Below are positions 8,185 to 15,608 of a stretch of 35,902 bases of DNA, one piece after another. Each line of letters begins with the position of its first letter. Position 1 is the first letter of the stretch. This stretch comes from an uncultured Clostridia bacterium. GTDB taxonomy: Bacteria > Bacillota > Clostridia > Peptostreptococcales > Anaerovoracaceae. The notes under the pieces were generated by a model. It was not told the origin of the DNA, did no database searches, and saw only the letters and a list, made by a program, of their open reading frames with translations. The stretch is taken from contig CAKQGQ010000022.1 of the NCBI GenBank assembly GCA_934233735.1, positions 1-35,902 on the forward strand. The letters run 5' to 3'. The translations under genes and the position numbers were made by a program.

Positions 8185-9072
8185 ATGAAAAAAAGACTGA
8201 CAGCGGTTTTGCTGATTGCGGTTTTGATATTAATCTTTGGATGCGGAAGTGCATTTGCAAGCATTCCGGACGCGCCGGATTCGTTTTATGCGGCGGATTT
8301 TGCGAATGTGCTGAACACGGATACAGAGGATTACATAATTGAGCAGAACGGCATACTCGAAAACTTCTGCGGGGCGCAGATTGTCGTGGTTACGACGGAT
8401 TTCCTCGACGGAATGAATATCGAGGACTATGCTTATAAGCTTTTCAACGACTGGGAAATCGGTGATAAAGACAAGAATAACGGGGTTCTGCTCTTGCTTG
8501 CAATCGGTGAAGAGAACTACTGGTGCATGCAGGGCAAGGGACTCGAAAATGTCCTCACAAGCGGTGACATTGATGACATTCTTTACTACAATTTAGAGGA
8601 AGATTTCGCAGCGGAAGACTACAGTGCGGGAGTTTTAAAAACTTTTGACGTATTGTACGATACGGTATACGAATATTACGGCGGCTCCGCTTCGAGCAAT
8701 GACGACGCGGACTTTTCGCTTGACGGCGGAAAAATTTTCGGCATTCTTGTCAAAATCGTGATTGCAGTCATCGTAATCGTTGTAATTCTGATTATTATCA
8801 GCTCATTCAGCGGCGGTTCGGGCAGAGGCTACGGAAGCGGCGGAACCCGCAGGAAACGCAGACCAAGCGGCGGTGGCGGAACTGTTTTCATCCCGCCAAG
8901 CACCGGACGCCGTAGGAATCCAATGTCAGGAAGCAGACCGTCTGCAGCAAGACGCTCTTCTTCCGGCAGCAGCCGATCATCATTTGGCAGCGGAAGCCGT
9001 CCATCCTCAGGAAGCGGACACGGCGGTGGAGGCAGGAGCCGCGGAGGCGGAGCCGGCCGCAGGGGCAGATAA
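8185..9072 (+). CDS. TPM-domain protein with Gly/Ser/Arg-rich tail
   Basis: A protein of 295 residues: signal peptide 1-26 (ending AFA), TPM domain about 30-165, membrane segment about 183-205, then a low-complexity tail made almost only of G, S and R. The TPM domain shows FYAADFANVL, the core GAQIVVVTTDFLDG and the NNGVLLLLAIGE strand, as in YgcG-type proteins. The orientation implies an extracytoplasmic TPM domain and a very basic cytoplasmic tail that might bind RNA or acidic phospholipids; that is inference. An FGC at residue 20 resembles a poor lipobox. It ends the four-gene operon, and no clear terminator follows before the next promoter. Confidence 0.82.
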   Translation: MKKRLTAVLLIAVLILIFGCGSAFASIPDAPDSFYAADFANVLNTDTEDYIIEQNGILENFCGAQIVVVTTDFLDGMNIEDYAYKLFNDWEIGDKDKNNGVLLLLAIGEENYWCMQGKGLENVLTSGDIDDILYYNLEEDFAAEDYSAGVLKTFDVLYDTVYEYYGGSASSNDDADFSLDGGKIFGILVKIVIAVIVIVVILIIISSFSGGSGRGYGSGGTRRKRRPSGGGGTVFIPPSTGRRRNPMSGSRPSAARRSSSGSSRSSFGSGSRPSSGSGHGGGGRSRGGGAGRRGR

Positions 9073-9139
9073 GAAAAATACTTTTGTAAATCAATCGAAA
9101 AAAGACATTATAATTTTGTGTATAAGACAGACTATGCCC

Positions 9140-9168
9140 TTGACTTCGACAGAATCCGGCATTATAAT
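9140..9168 (+). promoter_or_regulatory. Strong promoter of the cobalamin operon
   Basis: TTGACT (9140-9145), a 17-base spacer and a perfect TATAAT (9163-9168) form the best sigma-A promoter in the window. The expected transcript start is near 9175, about 20 bases before the riboswitch aptamer. Confidence 0.85.
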
Positions 9169-9194
9169 GTATTCGTCATTGAAAATTTAATCTA

Positions 9195-9352
9195 ACCAGT
9201 GCTTCTTCGGAAGGTAATAGGAAACCGGGTGCAATTCCCGGACGGTCCCAGCCACTGTAACGGAGGATTCACCTGTAATACGTCATTGAGCGGACTTTTC
9301 GCTTGAGAAGGCGCAGTGTGGAGAAGATGCCGAAGTCAGGAAACCTGCTGGT
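9195..9352 (+). promoter_or_regulatory. Cobalamin riboswitch aptamer
   Basis: Conserved B12 riboswitch elements appear in order: AATAGGAAACCGGGTGCAA (9216-9234), the CGGTCCCAGCCACTGTAA core (9241 onward), and the B12-box GCCGAAGTCAGGAAACCTGC (9329-9348). A closing P1 helix can be drawn between ACCAG (9195-9199) and CTGGT (9348-9352). The peripheral arm (about 9265-9325) is consistent with a full-length class I aptamer. It lies between the operon promoter and cbiK, so cobalamin binding should turn down the downstream B12 genes. Confidence 0.93.
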
Positions 9353-9497
9353 CAAGAGTTTGATAGGAGCTTCTGCAGAAAGTATCCGTCGGACAAGCAT
9401 TTTTGCACGGAGAGCTTCAGTTTTATTTTTTTGAAACTGAGGGGGCTTATCGTACATACCAAACTCTTGCTTAGAACATATTAGGCAAGAGTTTTTT
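9353..9497 (+). terminator. Riboswitch expression platform with terminator and antiterminator
   Basis: The terminator stem is AAACTCTTGC (9461-9470) with GCAAGAGTTT (9485-9494), followed by more T. The segment CAAGAGTTTG (9353-9362), directly after P1, is perfectly complementary over 10 bases to CAAACTCTTG (9460-9469). It can therefore form an antiterminator by capturing the 5' arm of the terminator. Between them another hairpin (9415-9423 with 9434-9442) has a T-rich loop. The remaining leader to 9561 carries only the cbiK ribosome-binding region. Confidence 0.85.
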
Positions 9498-9561
9498 CAC
9501 TCTTCGAAGCTGCTTAGATTAAATGCATTAGAATTATTATGAAAGAGAGGAAGAAGCATCA

Positions 9562-11439
9562 ATGAACAGAAAGAAATTTTTATCATTAGCATTGACTGTT
9601 GCGTTGACAGCGACGATGGGAACCACATCCTTCGCGTTTGCAGATACTACCGCAGCAGACACCACAGCACCGACTACCGCAGCAACAACTGCAGCTGCCG
9701 CTGTATCCACAGAAAAAGCGACAGACATCATCACAGACCTTGGCATGTTCTCGCCTGCTAAGGGTACAACAAAAGTAGAAATTGACAAGATTACAGGAAA
9801 AGCAAAAATTACTTTTTCCGTTACACCACAGGCAAGACAATATACGAAGCTTGCATTGGCAGAACAGACAAAGTCAGATAAAGAAAAAGAAAAGAACGCA
9901 GTTGCTGCAACCGTAACGCCGGTAACCCAGGATGGCAAAACCAAGTATGCAAGCACTTTCACATTTGAAATTTCTGCCGCAGACCTGGGCAAGCAGATTC
10001 CAATCAGCATGTATCAGGTATTCACGAAGTCCACAGGCGAAAAGATTGACGGCTGGCACAATTTCGAAAGTCAGCACTATCTGACCGTAAAGTTCACACC
10101 GGAAGTTGTAACAAACCTGACCAGTGCCATCTACTATCAGGAAAGAACCGAAGGCACTGATGTGCTTTGCGAAGCAGCAGGCAGAGGCTGGAACAGCCTG
10201 ACAGACGCTGAAAAGAAAGAAGTCACCGGTTTCGCTTACTATCTGGAAGAAGATGAAGAAAAGGGCGGCTATGAATACTTTGCAGAAGATACCGGCGATG
10301 CCTCCAAAGACAATCCTTTGAACCAGGACAAGATTGGCAGCTACGAAATTCTGGTGGGCAGCTTCGGTACCAGCTACAATGATAACCGTGTAGCAACCAT
10401 CGGTGCAATCGAAAAAGCAATCCAGAAAGCAGTTCCAAACTTCTCCGTAAGAAGAGGATTCACTGCACAGATCATCATCAATCACATTCAGGCAAGAGAT
10501 AACGAAAAGATCGACAACGTAGAGCAGGCAGTCGAAAGAGCCATCAAGAACAAAGTACAGGTTCTGGTTGTACAGCCGACAACTTTGATGAGCGGTGCTG
10601 AATTCGATGAACTGAAAGAAACGGTTCAAAAATACGAAAGCAAATTCAAACAGGTGATCTATTCTGCACCAATCTGCGATACAGATGCGGACAGAGCGAC
10701 AGTATGCGAAGCTGTTTACAAAGATGCTGCTGTAAAGGCAGGATTTGAAACGGCAGATGCTGCAAAGGCTTCCAAGGATACCGCATTCGTATTCATGGGT
10801 CACGGAACTTCCCACTCCGCAAAACAGCTTTACACTCAGCTGCAGGAAAAGATGACTGCACAGGGTTACACTAATGCTTTCATCGGTACCGTAGAAGGTA
10901 ATCCGGAAACCACTTCCTTAGAAGCTGTTCTGGAAGCAGTCAAGAAAGCCGGCTATAAGAAGGTTGTGCTTCGTCCGATGATGGTTGTCGCAGGTGACCA
11001 CGCCAACAATGACATGGCCGGCGAAGAAGATTCCTGGGCTGCTGCATTCAAGACTGCAGGCTTCGAAGTATCTTCTCAGATCATCGGTCTGGGCGAACTG
11101 AAAGAAGTGCAGGATATCGTTGTTGCACATGCAAAAGCAGCTGTGAAGAAAGCAGCCGTTGCGAAGAACACAACTTGCAAGCTGACAGCAGGTACAAAGA
11201 AGATGACCATTGCAATCACTGCTAAGAGCGGCATGTCCGGCTATCAGTACAGATATGCAGCGACAAAGAGCGGGCTTACAAAGGCTTCCATCAAGACAAC
11301 TACTTCTAAGAAGGTAACTGTAAAGAAGCTGAAATCCAAAAAGAACTACTATGTTCAGGTAAGAACATACAAGAAGACTGCAACAGGCAAGAAAGTTTAC
11401 TCCGCATGGAGCACAGCGAAGAAAGTCAAAGTAAAATAG
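9562..11439 (+). CDS. cbiK: Exported sirohydrochlorin cobaltochelatase (CbiK) with Shp/NEAT-like and FN3-like domains
   Basis: A protein of 625 residues; free CbiK has about 260. Residues 1-27 are a signal peptide (basic start, hydrophobic core, AFA before the cleavage site), followed by a Thr/Ala-rich linker. Residues about 55-180 resemble the Shp/NEAT-like beta domains of the next two proteins. About 258-530 is the CbiK chelatase. The three metal/tetrapyrrole residues known from Salmonella CbiK have counterparts at H414 (MGHGT), E445 (GTVEG) and H480 (AGDHANND). Residues about 534-625 are a lysine-rich FN3-like domain with no LPXTG motif. CbiK inserts cobalt into sirohydrochlorin at the start of anaerobic B12 synthesis. 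An exported CbiK is known in Desulfovibrio, but this multidomain Gram-positive form looks unusual. SD-like GAGAGGAAG lies upstream of the ATG. It is the first gene after the riboswitch. Confidence 0.9.
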   Translation: MNRKKFLSLALTVALTATMGTTSFAFADTTAADTTAPTTAATTAAAAVSTEKATDIITDLGMFSPAKGTTKVEIDKITGKAKITFSVTPQARQYTKLALAEQTKSDKEKEKNAVAATVTPVTQDGKTKYASTFTFEISAADLGKQIPISMYQVFTKSTGEKIDGWHNFESQHYLTVKFTPEVVTNLTSAIYYQERTEGTDVLCEAAGRGWNSLTDAEKKEVTGFAYYLEEDEEKGGYEYFAEDTGDASKDNPLNQDKIGSYEILVGSFGTSYNDNRVATIGAIEKAIQKAVPNFSVRRGFTAQIIINHIQARDNEKIDNVEQAVERAIKNKVQVLVVQPTTLMSGAEFDELKETVQKYESKFKQVIYSAPICDTDADRATVCEAVYKDAAVKAGFETADAAKASKDTAFVFMGHGTSHSAKQLYTQLQEKMTAQGYTNAFIGTVEGNPETTSLEAVLEAVKKAGYKKVVLRPMMVVAGDHANNDMAGEEDSWAAAFKTAGFEVSSQIIGLGELKEVQDIVVAHAKAAVKKAAVAKNTTCKLTAGTKKMTIAITAKSGMSGYQYRYAATKSGLTKASIKTTTSKKVTVKKLKSKKNYYVQVRTYKKTATGKKVYSAWSTAKKVKVK

Positions 11440-11448
11440 TTTAAAGAA

Positions 11449-11474
11449 GGGCAGGCAGTTTGCCTGCCCGTTTT
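11449..11474 (+). terminator. Hairpin with short U-tract between cbiK and the Shp-like gene
   Basis: A 9-bp GC-rich stem GGGCAGGCA/TGCCTGCCC (11449-11457 and 11461-11469) with a 3-base loop is followed by GTTTT. It lies 10 bases after the cbiK stop and before the SD of the next gene. The short U-tract suggests partial termination or an mRNA 3'-end stabiliser rather than a complete stop. Confidence 0.7.
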
Positions 11475-11490
11475 ACATGAGGAAAAGACT

Positions 11491-12558
11491 ATGAAAAAGA
11501 TATTCAGAAAAGCAATCAGCACAGGGTTATGCGCGGCGATGATTTTGACCGGCAGTATGTTTGCTTTTGCGGACACCGATACCAATGCGGCCGTTTATGA
11601 AGAGCCGCGAACAGAAGATTTTGTTTCCGGCGTATTGAAAGATGGAGTTTACACCATCGGTGTAGAAACAGACAGCACCGGTGCCGGCAGGATGTTTAAT
11701 ATCGCACAGGCAGACAACAATACCTGTAAACTGGAAGTAAAAGACGGAAAGATGACCGCCATTGTGCGCCTCAATGCACAAGGGTATGATAAGCTTTATC
11801 TCGGCACAGCGGCGGATGCCGTCAAGGCAGAGGAATCCTTCTATATCGCTTATGAGAAGGATGCAGATGGTCTGTATACTTTCCGTGTGCCGTTTGAAAA
11901 ATTCGATACCGTGATGGAACTGGCAGCCTATGGAACGAAGGGAAAAGCATGGCATGACCACAATATCGTCTTTTATACAGGTGTTCCGGCAGCACCGAAG
12001 GCAAGCTTTGCGGCAACTTCCGGTACCATTACCCTGAAATGGAATAAATCAGCAGAAGACGGCATTTCCGGCTACGAAGCAGAATTTGCCCTGAGCGAAG
12101 ATTTTGCGGATAAGGAGCAGGTGACCGTGCAGGGAGCAGCGAAGACTTCCCAGAAGTTCTATTTAGAAAAAGGAAATACCTATTATCTGCATGTCAGAAG
12201 CATCAAGAATGTCAACGACAGCAAAGTTTACTCCCCATGGAGCAATACGGTAATCTGCAAGACGACGGCACTCAGCAAGGCAAAGCTGACATCTGCCAAA
12301 GCTGCGAAGAAAGCGGCAAGCCTTAAATGGGCGAAGAAAAGCAGTATCAATGGTTATGAGATCCAGTACAGCACCAGCAGCAAGTTCGCCGCATCTAAGA
12401 CCAGGACTGTCAAGGCAGCTAAAAGCGCCGTATCGAAAAAAGTGACCGGTTTGAAATCCGGCAGCAAATATTATTTCAGAATCCGTACTTACAAGACTGC
12501 TGCAGACGGAAAAGTTTTCTCCGCATGGTCCGCAGCAAAATCGGTAAAAGCAAAATAA
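11491..12558 (+). CDS. Secreted Shp/NEAT-like domain protein with two FN3-like domains
   Basis: A protein of 355 residues. Residues 1-27 are a signal peptide (ending AFA). Residues about 46-164 form a beta-rich domain of the Shp/NEAT type, with DGVYTIGVET at its start, VKDGKMTAIVRL in the middle and AWHDHNIVFY at its end. Two FN3-like domains follow at about 166-259 and 262-355; the last ends SAWSAAKSVKAK, closely matching the C-terminus of the exported CbiK. There is no membrane anchor or sorting signal; the basic FN3 domains may bind the wall. Shp and NEAT proteins of other Gram-positives carry haem between surface proteins and ABC importers. Here the ligand could be haem, a corrinoid or a precursor; M68 (GRMF) is a possible axial ligand. 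SD TGAGGAAA precedes the ATG. Confidence 0.75.
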   Translation: MKKIFRKAISTGLCAAMILTGSMFAFADTDTNAAVYEEPRTEDFVSGVLKDGVYTIGVETDSTGAGRMFNIAQADNNTCKLEVKDGKMTAIVRLNAQGYDKLYLGTAADAVKAEESFYIAYEKDADGLYTFRVPFEKFDTVMELAAYGTKGKAWHDHNIVFYTGVPAAPKASFAATSGTITLKWNKSAEDGISGYEAEFALSEDFADKEQVTVQGAAKTSQKFYLEKGNTYYLHVRSIKNVNDSKVYSPWSNTVICKTTALSKAKLTSAKAAKKAASLKWAKKSSINGYEIQYSTSSKFAASKTRTVKAAKSAVSKKVTGLKSGSKYYFRIRTYKTAADGKVFSAWSAAKSVKAK

Positions 12559-12576
12559 TCTCCCGGGAGGAACCGC

Positions 12577-14421
12577 ATGAAGAAGAAAATGACTGCAGTT
12601 TTTGCTGTATTTCTGACTTTGATCTTGACAATTTCACAGGCAGTTTCTGTATTTGCTGAGACAGCAGATCAACAGGCAGACAATGCTTTCGCAGATGGTA
12701 CTTACACTATACCGGCGGAGACAGATCAGCGGATGTTCTATATCGTATCTGATGAAGGCAGCGGCAGAACCGCGGTCCTAACAGTCAAAGACGGACAAAT
12801 GACTGCAGCCTTTTCTTTAACCGGAACCGGATATGACAAGGCTTACATGGGAAAGGTGGAAGATGTCACAGACGCGGATGCTTCGCAGATCAGCGGTTAC
12901 ACCGTGCAAAACGGCTATTATACCTACACCGTATCGGTTTCAGCACTGGATCAACAGCTGGAAATCGCCATGCATGCCGTCAAGTCAGGCAAATGGTTCC
13001 AGCATACCATTATTTTCTACAGCAGCAAAGAAGCAAAGGAACGAATCGAGAAAGAACAAAATCAGAATCAAGGGCAGAAACCGGATTCTGACAACAATAC
13101 AAACAACAACGGAACCGCAAACTCCGATTCCAACAGTAACAAGAATAAAGAAAACAAAAATAACAGCGGAAACAAAACCAGCGATAAGAACAACACTAAG
13201 ACGCAGTCCGGTCTGACAGATGGTACTTATACACCGGATCAGTTCAGCTGGTCAGGCGGTTCCGGCAGGCTGGCGTATATCGCCTGTGATAAGATTATTG
13301 TCAAAAAGGGAAAGGCATATGCGACCATTCGTTTCAGCAGCCCATCTTATGATAAGGTGCAGGCAGGAGGCAGCACCTATGCTAATACAGGCAGCACGGA
13401 GTCTACGTTCACCATTCCGATAACCCTCAATGCGAACAATACTATTTCCGCACGGACGGTAGCGATGTCAGCTCCACACTGGGTGGAATATACGATTTAT
13501 CCATATCTGGCTGAAGCCGGAAAAGAAAATGAGAGTGGGACGAAAACTTCCGCACAGAAAACAGAGAGAAAAAACACAAAAGATAAAGATAAAAATAAAG
13601 GCAGCAAGGATAATAAAGAGGTCTCCGAGATCATTGGACTTGGAGAAGCAGAGGAAATTCCGATGAAATATGCCGAGTATTGCAGGCTTTACCGCTATGC
13701 AGGCGGTATCAAACTGTTGCAGATCGACCTGACCACAGACAGCAGCCTTTCTTACGAGGAAAAAGCCATGGAAGCACAGACCGAAGTGGAATATGATGAG
13801 GAAGGCAGACCGATCGCCAAATCGCAGAGTGAAATCACGCAGGCACTCTATCAAAACAGCACCGTCAGCTATTTGCTGGTGCCGAAGGGAACAGAAATTC
13901 CGGCAGGGCTGGACAAGGAAATGATCCTAATATCCATTCCGGCAGATAAGACGTGGTCGGCTTCCAGGGCAGCCGGCCGGTTTATGCAGGCATTGGGTTG
14001 TGAAGATATGCTGACTACAGATGCCAGCGAAAGCGAGAATCCGGCAGCACCGGATTTTAAGTCCATCGTGCAGAATGAAAATAATCTGGCGATTTTGCCG
14101 TTACAGCCACAGACGCAGCTGGAAATCCTGGAAAAGCGTTTCGCAACGCTGAATATCCCGGTCATCCTGGATCGTTCTGCCGAAGAAAAGACTTTGGAGG
14201 CAAAAGCCGAGTGGGCGAAGGTTTATGCGGCTCTCTACGGCGCGGACGAACAGGCAGAAGCAGCCTTTACCGCCATGCAGGATGAGGCTTTCCGGGACAA
14301 AAATCATAATGAAGAAAATCACGCGGATGCGTTTTTATATGCGGCGATTGCTATCGCTGTCCTGCTTTTCACAGCGGCAGCAGGAATCGTCATAAAAAAG
14401 AAACAGACAAAGAAGAGGTAG
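12577..14421 (+). CDS. Membrane-anchored protein: two Shp-like domains plus half a substrate-binding domain
   Basis: A protein of 614 residues. Signal peptide 1-27; Shp/NEAT-like domain 1 at about 39-149 (DGTYTIPAET to KWFQHTIIFY); an Asn/Lys linker 155-210; Shp-like domain 2 at about 212-310 (DGTYTPDQFS to HWVEYTIYPY); a Lys-rich linker to 348; a domain at about 355-575; a C-terminal membrane helix 586-606 and the tail KKKQTKKR. The 355-575 domain is clearly related to the next gene's binding protein: YAEYCRLYRYAGG against YAECLAIYQYEGG, SYLLVPKGTEIP against RYLIVPEGGSVP, and IPVILDRS against IPVLVDRS. It stops after the half ending in the EWxKxY helix, so the second lobe is missing. It is probably a surface relay passing a tetrapyrrole to the importer. 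SD GGGAGG is present. Confidence 0.78.
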   Translation: MKKKMTAVFAVFLTLILTISQAVSVFAETADQQADNAFADGTYTIPAETDQRMFYIVSDEGSGRTAVLTVKDGQMTAAFSLTGTGYDKAYMGKVEDVTDADASQISGYTVQNGYYTYTVSVSALDQQLEIAMHAVKSGKWFQHTIIFYSSKEAKERIEKEQNQNQGQKPDSDNNTNNNGTANSDSNSNKNKENKNNSGNKTSDKNNTKTQSGLTDGTYTPDQFSWSGGSGRLAYIACDKIIVKKGKAYATIRFSSPSYDKVQAGGSTYANTGSTESTFTIPITLNANNTISARTVAMSAPHWVEYTIYPYLAEAGKENESGTKTSAQKTERKNTKDKDKNKGSKDNKEVSEIIGLGEAEEIPMKYAEYCRLYRYAGGIKLLQIDLTTDSSLSYEEKAMEAQTEVEYDEEGRPIAKSQSEITQALYQNSTVSYLLVPKGTEIPAGLDKEMILISIPADKTWSASRAAGRFMQALGCEDMLTTDASESENPAAPDFKSIVQNENNLAILPLQPQTQLEILEKRFATLNIPVILDRSAEEKTLEAKAEWAKVYAALYGADEQAEAAFTAMQDEAFRDKNHNEENHADAFLYAAIAIAVLLFTAAAGIVIKKKQTKKR

Positions 14422-14426
14422 TATCC

Positions 14427-15605
14427 ATGAGACCAAAAAGCAGAAACAGAAGAGTTTGTACATACCTTCTGATTTTGAGCCTGCTGGCTGCCGTGCTGAC
14501 CGGATGCGGCAGCAGTACGACAGGACAGGGGAAAAATACGGATGGCGCAAATGGCAAGATTCCGCAGATTGAGGGACTGACTTATGAAAAATCCGTAGAT
14601 TTTACATATGCTGAATGTCTGGCAATTTACCAGTATGAAGGTGGTTATTCTCTGGCAGATATTTTTGATGACGCCAGATACCTGATCGTGCCGGAAGGCG
14701 GCAGTGTACCGGAAAATTTAGAGGAAGATATTACCGTGATCCGGCAGCCGGTCAACGACATTTATCTTGGCGCAACCGCAGTCATGTCACTGTTTGATGC
14801 TATTGATGGATTGGATCATATCTCCATGACATCTCTCAAGGAGTCCGGCTGGACAGTCGAAAATGCAGCAGCCCGGATGAAGGAGGGTAAGATCGTTTAT
14901 GCCGGCAAGTACAGCGAACCGGATTACGAAATGATTTTGGAAAAGGGCTGTCAGCTGGCTATCGAATCGACGATGATCTATCACACACCGGACGTGAAAG
15001 AAATGTTGGAAGAACTGGGGATACCTGTTCTGGTGGATCGATCCAGCTACGAATCCAATCCGCTTGGAAGAACCGAGTGGATTAAGCTTTACGGGGTGCT
15101 GACCGGAAAGGAAGCAGAAGCCAATGCTTTCTTTGAAAAACAGCAGGAGACTGTCGCAGCTTTTGATGACTACGAGAGTACCGGCAAGAAAGCTGCGTTC
15201 TTCTATCTGACGACCGATGGAAAAGTAGTTGTCAGAAGCACCAATGACTATGTACCGTCCATGATCAAAATGGCCGGCGGCGACTATGCGTTTGAAGGTG
15301 TGACCGATGAAGATGGCAAGACTTCCGTCTCCATGACTATGGAAAGCTTTTATGAAAAGGCACAGGATGCTGATTATATTATCTATAATGCCAGCATTGA
15401 CGCTTCGGTCAAGACGATCGCTGATCTGATAGAAAAAGACGAGGTTCTGAAAGAATTTAAGGCGGTAAAGTCCGGAGACTGCTATACAACCGGCAGCTCC
15501 ATGTACCAGAGGACTGACGTGATCGCCGATATGATCGCGGATTTCCACAAAGTCTTTACCGGACAGGATACCGAGCATTTAGAATTCCTCAAAAAAATGG
15601 AGTAA
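14427..15605 (+). CDS. ABC transporter substrate-binding lipoprotein, FecB/BtuF-like
   Basis: A lipoprotein of 392 residues with lipobox L-T-G-C (C27) after a basic, hydrophobic leader. The mature part has two lobes of the TroA/FecB helical-backbone type: lobe 1 includes YLIVPEGG, IPVLVDRS and TEWIKLYGVLTGKEAEANAFFE, and lobe 2 includes KAAFFYLTTDGKVVVRS and GGDYAFEGV. It would capture a metal chelate or tetrapyrrole outside the membrane for the permease and ATPase that follow. The position in a B12-riboswitch operon favours a corrinoid or cobalt-tetrapyrrole, but haem cannot be excluded. It begins 5 bases after the previous stop; the following permease begins 3 bases after its own stop. Confidence 0.87.
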   Translation: MRPKSRNRRVCTYLLILSLLAAVLTGCGSSTTGQGKNTDGANGKIPQIEGLTYEKSVDFTYAECLAIYQYEGGYSLADIFDDARYLIVPEGGSVPENLEEDITVIRQPVNDIYLGATAVMSLFDAIDGLDHISMTSLKESGWTVENAAARMKEGKIVYAGKYSEPDYEMILEKGCQLAIESTMIYHTPDVKEMLEELGIPVLVDRSSYESNPLGRTEWIKLYGVLTGKEAEANAFFEKQQETVAAFDDYESTGKKAAFFYLTTDGKVVVRSTNDYVPSMIKMAGGDYAFEGVTDEDGKTSVSMTMESFYEKAQDADYIIYNASIDASVKTIADLIEKDEVLKEFKAVKSGDCYTTGSSMYQRTDVIADMIADFHKVFTGQDTEHLEFLKKME

Positions 15606-15608
15606 CCC

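Noticed and set aside
9539..9565. Eight-codon leader frame ending on the cbiK start codon
   Set aside because: It has no SD upstream. The purine-rich ribosome-binding region of cbiK happens to be open in that frame, so translation is unlikely.
9874..10815. Long open frame on the minus strand opposite cbiK (about 313 codons)
   Set aside because: It is the complement of conserved CbiK coding sequence, is Cys/Phe-rich and has no start signal; a by-product of codon bias.
13040..13210. Asn/Lys-rich low-complexity stretch as a possible sequencing artefact or frameshift
   Set aside because: The frame is maintained on both sides and joins two similar domains; it is a normal surface-protein linker.
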